The notes: generated by a model from the letters alone, not told the origin. DNA of 64,000 bases from Arachis hypogaea (GCF_003086295.3 NC_092048.1:2580004-2644003); one strand, 5' to 3'; shown: positions 35,287 to 48,039, counted from the first letter of the stretch. Program-made: numbers and translations.

Positions 35287-36435
35287 CTATGCTTCCTCTC
35301 CCTCCTCTTCAAGTTTGTTCACTCGTTCACACTCATCAATCCACTCGCTGTATCTGCATTTAGATGATATATAAAACCACATCAAAGTTATGTAAGAAAT
35401 CCAAGATACAGTGAGTGATTAAGGAAAGAAGTTTCCGATAAATTACAAAATAGGCACTTACATATCTATTGGTTCACTCAAAGCTGCAGCAACAGGATTA
35501 AAAAAAAGATTAACATTAGTTAGTATAAATTCCCAAACTCTTAAACCAGGATAGCAGCCTTAATAAACGTAACTACGGATTAGGGGGGATTTTAAATCAT
35601 CAATTATCCTCCTCCTACTACGTATTCAATAGATAAAGCCAACAAAAAAAAAGGGATAAAGAAAAGGGTTAACATCTAATTATGGTAAGACTCAAGGCTT
35701 AAGTTAAGGAAAAGTATAGAGTACCAATATACTATCTGTCAATTTATTACCAATAATAATTAATTATTATATTTTAAATATATGTATAAAGAGACACATC
35801 CAAAAAATACATTTATAAAGACACTTCCATTAAACACAACTATAAAAAAAACATTTTTATTAGACACATTCACAAAGACACTTCTATTAAATATCATTAT
35901 AAATCAGAGTTGGCAGAAGTTGGCAGAAATGTTGTTGGTAACTTAACGGGATTGTTAAGTTAAAGATGTTTATATTACATTCAATTTATATATACCATTC
36001 AATTTACCTGTGATGGCTGTGCTGAAACTCTCCTGACATATCCTACATGCAAGCTCACCGATCATATTCTTCATATCACTGAACCCATCACAGCTGGTGT
36101 TACAAATAACAAATCTTCAAAGCATCAAAGTTTACGCACACAGTTGAAATTAATTATTAAAGCCAATTGGGTATGCAATTGCCATCCCCATGTTAATTAT
36201 TTTCATAGCAGTATCTCTATCATTGCTTTAACATCTATTCATACATTGCAAGAAAATTCTAAATGCCACGACATGCAAAACATCAATAAGAGCAATCACA
36301 GAGTTTAGTTCAAACTTACATATGACACTCAACACTGTTCTCATGGTTGCAGAAGGGGCAACTGAAAACAGTTTCAAGCTTTTCTCTCTTCTTCTTTGGC
36401 GCTGCAGTCTTCTTCCTTGATTTCCTTTTCCCCAT
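35287..36435 (-). CDS. ELOF1: Transcription elongation factor 1 homolog (ELOF1)
   Basis: Small zinc protein that travels with RNA polymerase II and aids elongation and transcription-coupled repair. Four exons (36435-36320, 36078-36008, 35483-35462, 35353-35287) give 91 aa, close to the usual plant length. The N-terminus is the conserved basic tail [10 protein letters not shown]. Zinc ligands are C26, C29, C50 and C53 (CPFC and CRIC). The C-terminal half carries [16 protein letters not shown]. Exon 3 is 22 nt, a true micro-exon fixed by the frame and the protein match. The 5' UTR is split: a donor GTACGT at about 37266 follows a TATA-containing start region. Intron 2 holds AT-rich repeats near 35730-35960. 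Confidence 0.92.
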
Positions 36436-37599
36436 CGGTTTCGTGTTGAAAAAAATTAAAACCAAACCGTGTCTCCACCTTTACAATCATTCACAATATT
36501 CAATATTACTAACATTTTTTTAAAAAACCTCAATAACTCTTAATTAATCTTTATTTCATTCTACCTAAGAATACCTAATCCCCCTCTGATAACTTCCAAG
36601 GCAATCAAACTCGAGAGTTCACCCAAAGTCATGGAACTTGCACAAATTAGATCAATTTAAATCGTAAAAGTAAACTCATATACTTTTTATTTGGAACCTA
36701 AACTTAACTAGTAGAGAATGTGATAACTTTTTTTTTTATTTCCCACGGCGAAAGACTAATCTAATCCACAACTGATCTAAGTTCCATTTAAAAATTTGTC
36801 ACATACCAATAAGTTACTACGCATACAAGACAAAATTCAAATTCCACCGCTTAAGAAAACAAAATAAGTGAGCTGACTACTCCACCAACCATTAGAAATC
36901 TAAAATTTAAAATTTTCCAAACACGTCTCCTTATGTGCAACTCTCTCTCTCTCTTTCTATATATATATATATAGGAATGGATATTTACATCCAAGTATCC
37001 AACTCTAGGAGCAGAAAACTTTGTAAATAGAATAACAGATCATAGCAGCCAAATGAAAGTGAAAACTCAACTAACTCCTAACTACCTATAAACGTCTAAA
37101 ATTTGCTGTTAGCCGTGCAAGGAGCTGAATTTTTCGGAAACACAGAAAAAGAATAATGATAAGCTTGGAACGAAGAGAAATAAGAAACTCGTATTTTAGA
37201 AAGAAAAGAATAACAGTGTGTGATGAATAATAGTGAGAAAATTTGCACTGAGAACCGAGAACGTACCTGAATTGAATTGGAAGTGTAGAAGTAATAGATG
37301 CGTAAAGAAGAAAGATTATTTATAGAGTTTTTAGCATTGAAGCAAGGTGTGAGTCAGTGACACTTGTATTTATATGCTGGCTCTTGCTCGGTGCCATTGA
37401 AGTTTCTGGATACTATTGTTTCTACGACGTCGTCACGAGGTAGTTTACTTTTGGAGGGAAAAGACCCAAAAAGGTTCAACGGTCAACGTTTTGTTTATTT
37501 ACAAATTGTTCATACAATTTCTTGTCATAAACAATGATTCGATAAAATCCGTATCAAAGTAGCAAATTCAATATTCCATGTTTTATCTAAAATCATATA
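36436..37599. other. ELOF1 leader intron and promoter
   Basis: Contains most of the ELOF1 5' UTR intron, with its donor on the minus strand at 37266 (CAATTCAG/GTACGT); the acceptor is not certain. The promoter lies above 37330. Nothing else is supported. Confidence 0.55.
37314..37326 (-). promoter_or_regulatory. TATA box of ELOF1
   Basis: The minus strand reads CTCTATAAATAATC about 45-55 bp upstream of the 5' UTR donor site, a plausible position for a start near 37290. Confidence 0.55.
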
Positions 37600-37607
37600 C
37601 TACACGC

Positions 37608-38151
37608 TGGGGGTAGAAAATAGTCAGGCAGTCTGTTAGAAGACTATAGTCTTATTTATATTTTGGGTTAATCTGTTATAAAATAGATAAAAGTCTTATA
37701 AAAGTCTTAATATATTAATAGGCTAAGCCTAAGTTTATTAATTAGTTTTATTGGTCTATTAGAGTTGTTTGAATCTATTAATACATAATTATATATATAA
37801 ATAATTTTTTTATTATTAATAAAATTATAAAATATTTTAAATTTATTATATTTAATTATAGATATTTTTATATATTTTAAATACTTTAAAAATTTAAAAT
37901 TTTTTATAAGTATTAAATATGACATATTACATATAAATATTTTTATTAAAAAATAATTTTTTTAAATAATATTTTTATTTTTATAAGAAAAAATTATCAG
38001 ACTTTTTAACAGATTTCAAGTTAAGCCAGGTTGAATAGCAGGTCAAGTTTAATACTTTAAAAATAGCCTATATCATGTTGCAGAGGCTTAACTATATGAC
38101 AGACCTGTTAAGAATAAAGTCTGGCCTGACCTAGCCTGTTTCCGCCCCTAT
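37608..38151. mobile_element. hAT-type MITE
   Basis: About 544 bp with imperfect ends TGGGGGTAGAAAATAG and, inverted, TAGGGGCGGAAACAGG, and an 8-bp flank CTACACGC / CTACACAT (6 of 8 identical). Paired subterminal segments read GTCAGGCAGTC and GTCAGGCC. Interior is very AT-rich and non-coding. Confidence 0.6.
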
Positions 38152-38159
38152 CTACACAT

Positions 38160-39017
38160 AATACTTTTTTCTTTTTTTAATCAGTGCATATAAATGATTG
38201 ACAAAACATTAAATTAAAAAGAACACTTCACTAATATCTAAATTTATATATGTCTATATCTATATTAAAAAAAAATTAGTGTACAATTTTTTTTTCAAAA
38301 TATCTTTTATCATATATAATTAATAAAAAATTATGTTGAATATGAAAAGATTATGCCATTTGAGTTATAATTCATTGGCGTTAACTATAACAGTTAAAAG
38401 CATGTCATTTTAACTTTTGTATAACATATTTACTGTCTTAACTAATCTCAAATTTGTTATTATTGTTTATTTTAATTTATAAAAAAATAAATTAATAAGC
38501 ACCTTAGTACCTTCTAAAGTTCTAATACACCAGTGTAGATAAATTCGAATGGATGTACATCATCAACCATGAATATTATTGATACATTTCTGAACTAAAA
38601 TATAATGTACATCTTGCTAAACTTTAATTGCCAATTTCATGGCACAATACTAACTTTGAATTTCCACCAGTATAAAAGTGATATGTCACTAGCTTATGGT
38701 TGATGAAGAATAAATACAAAGGGATAAATATAATAGCATTCCCCATTCAAAACAAGAACAAAAACATCCTCCAATTAGGAAAATTTGATGTTTCCCGGTG
38801 AAACTTTACTTCTAAGAAGTCTACATGTTATACACAAGGGAAAGAAATGGAAAATGTCCATTGTCCAAGCTTGAAGCTTGTAAACTTCTCTGAAATTTAT
38901 TATAAAAGAAATGGATCAAGAAACATTTTCCTTCCCTTTCCTTTGTAGAAATTTAGAAACCACAAAAAACTGCAAAACTGCTATGTATGTGTAAAGAGGA
39001 GCCATTATTTGTTTATA
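38160..39017. other. AT-rich spacer downstream of the NPH3-type gene
   Basis: No gene is supported. The part next to 39018 is probably the 3' UTR of the neighbouring minus-strand gene. Confidence 0.55.
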
Positions 39018-41731
39018 TTACACCAAAGAAAAACTTTTTCTGTGTGCAGACCTATGTGATTGAGGTTCATATTCAATTGATGCTCTTGATCGATGACCAG
39101 TGCGATCACGAGTTTCTGGTTGAGTCTCTGAAGATCGACGCCGACCAAGCTTCCACCCAATTTTCCGGGCAACTAACTGAGGAGAGCTAAGGGAACTATG
39201 TGATTTTGATATGGTTTTCATTTCTTGCTTTATTTTACCAAATTCTTGTTCAAGTTCTCCAACTCTAGACCTCATATTTTCCATATCCACCTTTAGAACT
39301 TGATTTTCGCGTACCACAGTCACCCATCCATCCCTTTGTATGATTTGACCTGCCGTATCGCCTGCAACAATTGAAGGAGCTGCCGGGGTGATTTCATTGT
39401 CCAATGCATGGAGACAGCTGGCTAATGCCGTTCTTAACTGCAGCTGTTCGAAGAACAACACTTGAAGAACAACTCTGAGGGGAAACCTATCGTTTTGTGA
39501 TGCATGTGTGCAGGCATGGATTGAGAGTTTCTGGAAGTCAATAATGCCACACAGTTCTTCTTTCTCTTTGTCTGAGAGCCATGGATGTGCCTGCACAATA
39601 CCACAGCAGTTACTAAAACAATTGCAAATTGCCTTTCAATTGAAGTGCATCTCAAGAAACACAAACCTTGAAATATATGTCGAGTGCTCTGTAAAGTCCA
39701 TCATGCAATGATCTTGATGACTCTGGAAGGGATTCTGCGAGGGAGCGTATCTTTCCAGGTTTCAAATTTACATCAGAAGCAATTTCTGCAATGTAGCTAT
39801 CTATCAACTTTCCAACTTTCATTAAAGATTCAGATGATGGTAGTGCTTGTGGATCAACCGATGAAGAAGAAAAGGCGGTTTTATTTGATTCTGTAGACAT
39901 AAAGTGATGGACAATCCGCTCAATGCAGTCTGTGTTATATAGCGTATCGGAATCTGAATAATTAGGAATGAGAAGACTATCCAGAGTTGCCAGTTCCAAT
40001 TGTGTACCTACTCTCCTCTCTAATGAATCCTTGCATGTCTGATTCACATTCAATATCAAAGCCACGCGAACAAGCCCCAGTAGGAAACGACAAAAGGATG
40101 TTCCCTTCCTGAAAGGAAGGAGTTTCTCTATGCTTTCCAATAGAACCCTCTGATCAACGGCAGCTGGTGTCAAACTGAAGCTTGCAACCGTTCTAGTCTT
40201 GCTACCTTGTCCACTCTGCCAACGATCCAAACCTGGTAAGTATTTCCTACAATAGTACATTATGGCACCTTCAAGGTTTTCGGGTCTTATACCCCTCACT
40301 TGCATTGTCTTAAAAAGCCTCTCAAACAAACTCACACTCAGAAATGAGATGTCTTCAAACCACCAGTCAGACTCTGAGCTTTGAATTCTTGCGCCGGTAT
40401 TTATACCATTCCATAGAATGCTTCCACCAGGACTTTGTAAACTCCCATACATCATCCTTGGCCATCCGAACAAACTAGGATCTGTACAAACCATCACTGA
40501 GAGAGCATTCAAACACTTGTCGACTAAGTGAAGCTTTTCAGCCTTTTGTAGAACAGGCTCAGAACTTTGGAGAGCTAAAATACAATCTTTCCAATTGTGC
40601 AGAATATTCTTATGGAAAAAGCCCTCTGATCTCGATAACAAATTATCTTCCCCGAATTCATCTGTCATTTCAAGGTAGTCTGCGGCACAATAAACTAAAA
40701 TTACATTTCTGGCTGTCAATTCCACACGAAAACCATAACAGAATTTGGCCACAATTAAGAAAGTGTCAGGGCCACCAGGGAATTCTTCCAGCACCAGCAC
40801 CATATTACTGGATTCTTCATGTGTTTGTGCAATTTTTCCACATTTTGCCACAAGAGGGAACTGCATTGTTGCCAAAGAATATCTTATTCAAAGTACAACT
40901 TAAGAATATTCATACCAAATACATAACATTATGGCTAACATAAAACAATTCCTTGTATTATTATTATTATCATTACTATTATTAGAGTTTTGCTAACAAA
41001 GTGCCTTAAGATGATTAATGTAGAAAGTTTTTCATTGAAAACTCAATAATTTGAAGTTTCCAATGCTTTTCCAATCCGTATCCAATCCTAAATGTCTGCA
41101 AATTATGCATAAACTTAAAATAGCAACAAGTGATCCTTCAAAACACTCCAATATGGTTGACTTTTGTCATCATTGAAGATTATACAGCATGAGCAGCAAG
41201 TATCAATGAGTCTTATTATACTTTTAATCACGGAGGGGTGCTAAACTCTCATTTATCAAAATAAAACTCTAAACCAATAGCATCTAAGCAATTAATTGCA
41301 TAGAAGTAGCAGATTGAACACCTCATACTGGAGCTCAAAGCACAAAGTAGTAGAAGGAATAACAATTATTAAAGGAAGCCATTCATAGTATACCTTATGA
41401 AGATGGAAAGCAACGCCCTCAATGGAAACACTAATATCACTAGGCAGTTCACCATTGCAAAACCTACCAAAACCACACAGAAAAAAAAAATTCACCAATC
41501 AAACACTGTTTCCTTTCTATACACACAAATGCATGCAGAACAGAAAAAAGGCTCAACAACAACAAATCAAAGCCCATAGCTCATTCAAACCGATCGTGTA
41601 CAATAAATTATGGAAGCATAACAATGAATCGAAATTAAGATTGAAAAGGAACATTAATAAGGGTAATAGTGATAACAATACCAGTGATTGCCTTCTCTAC
41701 GAAACCCAGAATGCTTCCCAGCTGGAGCCAT
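39018..41731 (-). CDS. BTB/POZ and NPH3 domain protein (NRL family)
   Basis: Plant-specific NPH3/RPT2-like protein. Members are CUL3 adaptors or plasma-membrane scaffolds in phototropin and auxin signalling. Four exons (41731-41682, 41463-41394, 40860-39667, 39590-39018) give 628 aa in frame. The BTB domain begins near residue 17 (LPSDISVSIEGVAFHLHK) and continues through FCYGF and AADYLEMT. The NPH3 domain runs from about 205 (DWWFEDISF) through YCRKYLPGL to about 495. A short coiled coil is at about 535-565 and a basic tail ends RKSFSLV. The match is nearest to the At3g08570 type from memory; the exact orthologue is uncertain. The first coding exon is only 50 nt (MAPAGKHSGFRREG). The tail Ser in a basic context recalls the C-terminal 14-3-3 site of NPH3, which is an inference. 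Confidence 0.9.
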
Positions 41732-42267
41732 ATCTGAAGGACACTTCCTTTTCCTTTTTCTCTCTCTAATTATAATCTCTACCAACCCAACAACAACATT
41801 CTGTTGCCAAAAAAACCGATTTGGTAAAAAAAAATCAAAAAGGAATAATAAGAAAATGAACGACGAAGAAAAGAAGAGAAAGAATGGATATAATGAATGG
41901 AAGAGTCAAATGAATATAAATAAGGTCATGTATGGAACAGTCAACAGTGACGATTGGGTCAGCTAAGAAAATCACCCGATTAAACACTCTAAACATAACA
42001 TTGTAACATTCACAATTCAATTTTTTTATATATTTATTATGTATGTTAAAAAAGTATATTTTTTCTTTTCAGTGAAAAAGGGAGTGGTTTTGTGGTAAAA
42101 AAAAAAAAAAAGAAAAATGACGCACGGATCACGACGCTAAAGACGGTCCGGTCGTCTAAAGTCGGAACCACAATAATGTAGGCACCAATATTGTGTCTGT
42201 CTTCACTCTTCAAATAAATTAAGGTGATTGCTACGGTAATTAAAAATTGAGAAAAATTTAAAATAAC
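41732..42267. other. Promoter and 5' UTR of the NPH3-type gene
   Basis: CT-rich 5' UTR on the minus strand just upstream of the ATG, with a TATTTATA box near 41918-41926. Frames at 41688-41966 and 42046-42276 are chance frames. Confidence 0.5.
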
Positions 42268-42315
42268 TCTTGACAATTATTTTGAAAGAGAACGAGTTTT
42301 TTGACAAAAAAAATT

Positions 42316-42484
42316 CAACCCGATCTTTGACAATTATCTCGAAAGGATAACGAGGTCCTGTGCAAAAAAAAAGTCAATGTTATTTTTTTTTTTTGCACAG
42401 GGACTAATCAGTCCAAAAAAAATATCAGAAAAGTGTTCTTTTTTCTTGGAGGTCTCGTTGTCCTTTTAAGATAATTGTCAGGGG
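42316..42484. mobile_element. Foldback MITE
   Basis: CTTTGACAATTATCTCGAAA at the left pairs, with a few mismatches, with the right end TTTTAAGATAATTGTCAGGG. Inner arms GGTCCTGTGCAAAAA and TTTTTGCACAGGGAC also pair. A diverged extra copy of the outer arm lies at 42268-42320. Confidence 0.75.
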
Positions 42485-42499
42485 TTGGATGAGATATTC

Positions 42500-43860
42500 A
42501 CTCTTAAAAATTAGTGTTTGTTCAAATTTTATTATAAAAAATTAGATTAAATAAAAAATATTATAAGATTTATCATAAATTAAATTGTATATAATGAGTT
42601 CCCTCCCAAACAAATAGAACCTCCTAAAATATTAGTAATCTTAGAAGAAATACTCAAATGAAAATGGCTCATACTTCATAGAGATTGAAATAGGATAAAA
42701 ATAACACTAGTAGTAACGCGAAGGGGGCAAAAAAACTATACAAACAAATTACAAATGACACACCCGGCGGGGATTTAGCCGGCTCAGAAATCATTGGTGT
42801 CCCCTTCCTTGTCTCAAGCTTTGTTCCTTTCCATCTTGCCATTTGTTTTAAAAAATTATTGGCTCTTTCTATTCAATTATGTGGGTCAAGGGATTATAAA
42901 ATAAAATAGAAAAACATATATCTTTAGTTAAAACATTTGTAATTTTAATTGGCGGTACAAGGACATTTGACAAAAGCTAATTCCTGAAATTGAACAAATT
43001 TCAAAACATCCAGACAAGAGTAGCAAAGTAAATTAGAAATATCAAACCAGAGGACCACTAATTATGTTAGAACTTTAGGGGAAAACCTTTAAGTGCAGTA
43101 GAAGGAAAGTGACAATGGTCACCCCATATAATTGTTTACAATGACAAAGCTTTTACTGGTTCTGCTATGGTTCTATATAATATATATTCTTAAGATAGAA
43201 TGTTCTCTAATCATCGTCAGAACTCAGAAAGCACTCCATGTGCCCCCAAAGGTATTGATGTATTCGGTAATTCACCTTACAAACCCACTTAGTTTTGTAT
43301 AATTACAGTTACATGTATAAATATGCATACATACACAAACGATAATAGATTAATGAGTAAGGAAATATCTAAAAATTATAGGTTGAATTTTAATTATATA
43401 AATCACGAATAAAAATAAAAAAGATCATTTTCTTACATTCAACAAAATTATAATTGAAATTTGAAAACCTTTCACTAGTACATGTGAAAAAAATTGAATT
43501 AAAGAAAAAGTTGGCCACACCATTTAGAAAATTTTCATCAATCTTCTTTGCTAGATTCGACAGAGAGACATGATGATGCTAGTAAGTGGAGTGGTCCTTG
43601 GTTTTTTTTAGTTCTTGCTGTCGTTATTGGCACTGCATTGGAAAGCTGAGATCATGCCCTGTGACTATGGAGAGCTATGGGGTGTATATTGATCATTATT
43701 TGATCTCTAGTCTTAACCAGAAACATGGAATTAGCGTTGCTTTAACATTAAATGGATTCTAGCTGCAGATGGTGTTAGGAATGGATTTGACAAGCAACTC
43801 ACTAGTAGATACCATTAGGAGGTTATTTCGATGTGGAAGCAAAAATAAAAGAAAGCCTTA
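42500..43860. other. Intergenic DNA upstream of the U4 gene
   Basis: AT-rich. No coding pattern, RNA or clear element recognised. Confidence 0.55.
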
Positions 43861-43862
43861 TA

Positions 43863-43916
43863 GTCCCACCTCGGTGGTGGAGCATATTATAGCACGCTAA
43901 GCTGTCATATATAAAG
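43863..43916 (+). promoter_or_regulatory. snRNA promoter: USE plus TATA box
   Basis: GTCCCACCTCG at 43863-43873 matches the plant upstream sequence element RTCCCACATCG at 10 of 11 positions. TATATAAAG starts at 43908. The 34-nt gap between them is the RNA polymerase II spacing (pol III snRNA genes such as U6 use about 24). The TATA lies 32 nt before the RNA start. Confidence 0.9.
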
Positions 43917-43939
43917 AGACCAACGAGAACGACAGAATT

Positions 43940-44090
43940 ATCTTTGCGCTTGGGGCAATGACGCAGCTAATGAGGTTCTAACCGAGGCGCGTCTATTGCT
44001 GGTTGAAAACTATTTCCAAACCCCCTCTTAGGCCTGGGTTTGGCCCAGGCCTTCGAGAATTTCTGGAAGGGCTCCTTCTTGGTAAAGCCC
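43940..44090 (+). ncRNA. U4: U4 spliceosomal snRNA
   Basis: Starts ATCTTTGCGCTTGGGGCAAT, the U6-pairing and 5' stem-loop region. The 5' stem-loop closes at GTCTATTGC, followed by GGTTGAAAACTATTTCC. A central hairpin is GGCCTGGG/CCCAGGCC. The Sm site AATTTCTGG is at 44058-44066. The 3' hairpin is GGGCT...AGCCC, ending at 44090. Length 151 nt is normal for plant U4, which pairs with U6 in the tri-snRNP and is released on activation. A sequence like the plant 3' processing box (CA-N-AGTTTCAA) follows at about 44093. Promoter and fold are complete, so the gene is probably functional. Confidence 0.93.
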
Positions 44091-45302
44091 TACAAGTTTA
44101 GTTTCAAAATTTATTTTTATCATAATATTAAAGCTAATGTTGGTACTAAATTGGAAACAGGATAGATAGTGATAACACTGATACATGCGTGTGATTTGCA
44201 CTCTTAGATAGAATTGATGTCTGCTAATTTTATTTCCTGTAACTTCTGGCACCAATTAATCAAAAGAACATTTGTTGCTTAAAATTGGTTTCTGCGTAAT
44301 TTTGCGTTTTGACATGATATTGATTTGAAAGAAAAATTAGGTGTCCCGTAGTGTCGGAATTCTGTAACAAGTCCAGTTGCACTTAAAGAAAAGGCATGCC
44401 TCTCAAGCCTACCAGTGTAATCTTAATTGTAACAAGGTGAAGCCGTGTAGTATAGACTTTTGTCATAAGTTAAAAAGGGTGGACAGTATGAAATAAAATC
44501 ATCAGTTAACAAAGTCAATCCTAAGATAAATTGAAAAAAACTTCGGTCAACAGTCATAATTTACAGGTGACGTGATCAAACAGATATTTGAGTTAGGAGA
44601 TCAATTCCAATTGCTTATATGATTATACCCTACCTTTGTTAGCGTTTGACTGTTTTTCCCATCATCACCATAGCGACGATACAGTGCTAACCAAATATTG
44701 TCTAATTAATAGAGAATACATAGGAGTACATAATTTTCTCCGTTCCAACTGGAATCCTAACTTATTTCTCCAACATAATTTATTGCAGATTGTTAATATT
44801 GCAATTAAGGGGAATAATAATAGTATAAGTTGTATAACACATGCAATCCATTTAACAGAATAAATTAATGACAAATAATTTAGAGCACATGGCTTAGAGG
44901 GTCAAACAAAATGTTTTACACTTACATCAGATCTGGAATGACAACACAGTAGTGACCGACAACCATCTAAAACACCAAAATATGAAAATAAAAAACAAAA
45001 AATAAAACTCTATAAAAGGCCTTCAACATGTCTAGTAGCACAAAGCTATTAAAAATACACAAATTGCCCATATGTAATTCCAACTAATCAATCAATAGAC
45101 ACACCTTAGAGCACGTGCTGATTTTGGAATTGGGCTAAATTCCTATTGCCTACGAACATTTTCACAATGTATGCAAAACCAAGAGTAAAATATGCGTTAT
45201 GGCCCCATGATGGGTTAGCGGAACACTTTTAAGACCAGAAAAAAAACCCTTCTGAAACGTTTGTAGTATAGTAGTAGTATACAACCCCATTACTGCATAA
45301 GC
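44091..45302. other. Spacer between U4 and AXS
   Basis: No gene supported. The bases just before 45303 are likely the AXS 3' UTR. Small frames at 44028-44255 and 44636-44874 overlap the snRNA or are random. Confidence 0.55.
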
Positions 45303-47859
45303 TCAACTTGCAACAGGTTTAGCAATGACTTTCTTAATGGCTTCAGCATATGTCCTGTGCTGATAGGTCAGTGTGGACTCAAGCAGGTCCCAAAGTGAGG
45401 TCTTTGGGTTCCATCCTGTGAGAGGAACAACAAAACCATAAAAAAGTTAAGAAGCTTGACAACTTGAATATCAAATTCGATTAATGAATGAATGAATGAA
45501 TGAGGAAACCTACCAAGCTGCCTGTTTATTGTGGTCATGTCAGGAATTCTCTTGTCGCTATCGTCATATCCCTCGCCATAAAATTCTTTCGAGCTGACGT
45601 CGATTGTAGGTGTCTCTGGAGGTTGTTCTCCACTTACCTTTGAGTATACCTGTAGAATTAAAGGTTAATAATTCTTGAATCCCCAGAAGGAGTAACGTGC
45701 ATGCATTCTGATATGCAATGGTGAATAATTTGATCATTTCACCTTAATCATCATTTCAGCAAGCTGCCGAACTGTAACCTCATTGTTGGGGTTACCCACA
45801 TTGAAGATATGTCCATTAGCCCTGGCAGGGTTTTCCTGTTAACAATAAAAGGTAACAACAGTTTAAGAACGACTTCCACAAAGATCAAACGATCAGAAAT
45901 TCAGAATGAAAAATAAAAGTCAACACTAGGGGTATGAGAACCTACAATCATCAGTGTTACAGCTTCAATAGCATCCTTGATGTAAACAAAGGTTCTCTGG
46001 GATTGGCCACCGTCCACTAGCTTGAGGGGCTGCCCTCTGAGAAGATTCTGCAAAGATGAATAAAGGAAAAAAAATTGGATAATATTGGCAAAGAAGGCAA
46101 AGTAATAAAACACCTACAAACTCCTAGAGCCAAATAAATGTAGCTTACATTGCTAAAGCATGCAAGAACCCGGGGAACACCCTCACTAGGACCATCAACG
46201 CCAGGAATGAAATCCATTCTAGGTCCAATCCAATTAAAAGGCCTCACAATTGTGAACTCCATACCATTTTCAGCACCCTCAGCTGTCAATGATCACAATG
46301 TCACTGAGACTATTCAATCCAATATTGGAAATGATCCCTGTCCTTATATAGATAAGAGGAAAGAAGTTCAGCTCACCATAAATCAGCCTCTCAATCAACT
46401 GCTTTGCACAGGCATAGGACCATCTCTGCTTCTCAATCGAACCAAAAATGCATGGAGACTCATCTTCTTTAAGAACGTAGTATGCAGGATCCTATCACCA
46501 CACAATATTGGGAACAGTATATAGCACAGTTGATCAGCTCATCACAAAAAGAAACAAGCAAAGCACTCCCTATATCTCAATACAAAATATGAAAAGGCAA
46601 ACGAAACAGACAAAATGACAGAAAGGGACAGTCCATTTTTAAAAAGTCCCCCATCATTTCCCAAATAACCTGAATAATAAAAAGCCAAGAAACCCAATCT
46701 TAAAAAGGAACAATCATATGCATATTTAGGACATTACACAAATCACAACATGTCAATGTCCTTTTAACTTTAAAAAACTCTCTATTCCCTTTTTTATTTG
46801 TTAAAGATACATACCAAAAAGTGACTGTAACATATAAAAGAAAATAGAGGTAGTATCATGCAATTTTATAAGGGAGCTTAATTTGGGGAGGTGTGATGGG
46901 ATTCGCACCGACACATTTTTAACACTTTTGTACTGTTAAAAAACAAATACTTTGAATAATATGCATAGATCTGGAAGAAGCTTCCTTTAACAAACAAAGA
47001 AAGATTTTAAAAAAATAAAATAAAATAAAACCAACAAGAAAAGGAAAGGTTACCTGACGAAGAGGACTATCTTTGGGGAGAAAGCTTCCAATCGTTTTCC
47101 CATACACTTCACAAGTAGAGAAGTGAATAAGCCTCTTGTTATTCTCAGAGCAGTACTTCACCTGAAACAGAAACAACACATCAAAAATCAAAATCACACA
47201 TCCCATTCAGCTCCAACATGAATATTTGGCCTTTAATTATTTACAATTTGACCTAATCACACGAAGAACACGTACCACAGGGAGAGCATCGATGAAGTTG
47301 CTGTAAATTGTGTCAAGGGGACGGGTATTGTAATCCGCAGGGGTGCAAATTGCAGCCAGATTTATCGTCTGAAAAACACACAAACACAAATGTTCAATTT
47401 CAATTTCGCAATGTAAGCACAAATCTAAGAACAATAACATCAATAATTATAGAATGCAGTTAGATTCAAGATATATTACACATCAAATTGGCATTCTGAG
47501 AACATATCCAAGAACATGAAAAGCTTCAATTACGATAAATTAGGGCATTTAATTAAGAAATAAATTACCAGATCCGACATCTTGATGAGACCTTCGAGCC
47601 TTGAATCGTGCTTGATGTTGAGTCGGTGGAAGGTGATGCGACCGTGCCATGGAAGGTTATCGGGCTCCAAGAGGTGCTTGATCTTGTCGTTGTAGACATC
47701 CAATGCGAGAACCTTGTGCTGCGTTTCGGACATGAGCTTCTCGCAAAGGTGTGAGCCAATGAACCCTCCGGCACCGATCATGCAGATCGTTAATGGCTTT
47801 ATCGGGTTCCCATCCAGATCCACGCGAGCTGAGGCACCAGCAGAAGCAGAAGAAGCCAT
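45303..47859 (-). CDS. AXS: UDP-D-apiose/UDP-D-xylose synthase
   Basis: Cytosolic enzyme that converts UDP-glucuronate to UDP-apiose (needed for rhamnogalacturonan II and apiin-type glycosides) and UDP-xylose. Nine exons (47859-47569, 47368-47276, 47161-47054, 46491-46377, 46282-46149, 46047-45946, 45835-45743, 45649-45514, 45415-45303) give 394 aa; Arabidopsis AXS1 has 389. The NAD-binding GAGGFIG is at 29-35. Residues matching the known active site, shifted by five, are C105, C145, E146, R187 and Y190 (in RWSYACAKQ, with K194). The C-terminus is AKPVAS. All junctions keep frame. Regulation: a TATA box at 47965-47976, and a GA-rich leader and promoter. Recognition is very strong. Confidence 0.96.
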
Positions 47860-47964
47860 TATGTTGTTGCTTTTCTTTGTTTCTTTGGAGAGTGAGGTGT
47901 CTCTCTCTTTAGAGGTGGTTGTTATGGGAAAATGACGAGTAACGAAGTGTGTGAGGTGTGCGCT

Positions 47965-47976
47965 ATTTATATATAG
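47965..47976 (-). promoter_or_regulatory. TATA box of AXS
   Basis: The minus strand reads CTATATATAAATAG about 105 bp upstream of the ATG, consistent with a start near 47935 and a 5' UTR of about 75 nt. Confidence 0.65.
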
Positions 47977-47995
47977 TTAGAATGAATAAGAGGGG

Positions 47996-48036
47996 AGAAG
48001 AAGAAGAAGAAGCGAAAGAAGAAGAAGAAGAAGAAA
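47996..48036. repeat. (GAA)n microsatellite
   Basis: About 13 AAG/GAA triplets with one interruption (AAGCGAAAG), upstream of the AXS TATA box. On the gene's strand it is a CTT-rich tract, common near plant promoters. Confidence 0.9.
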
Positions 48037-48039
48037 ATG

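Noticed and set aside
44028..44255. 75-aa minus-strand frame
   Set aside because: Overlaps the U4 snRNA gene on the opposite strand; no protein pattern.
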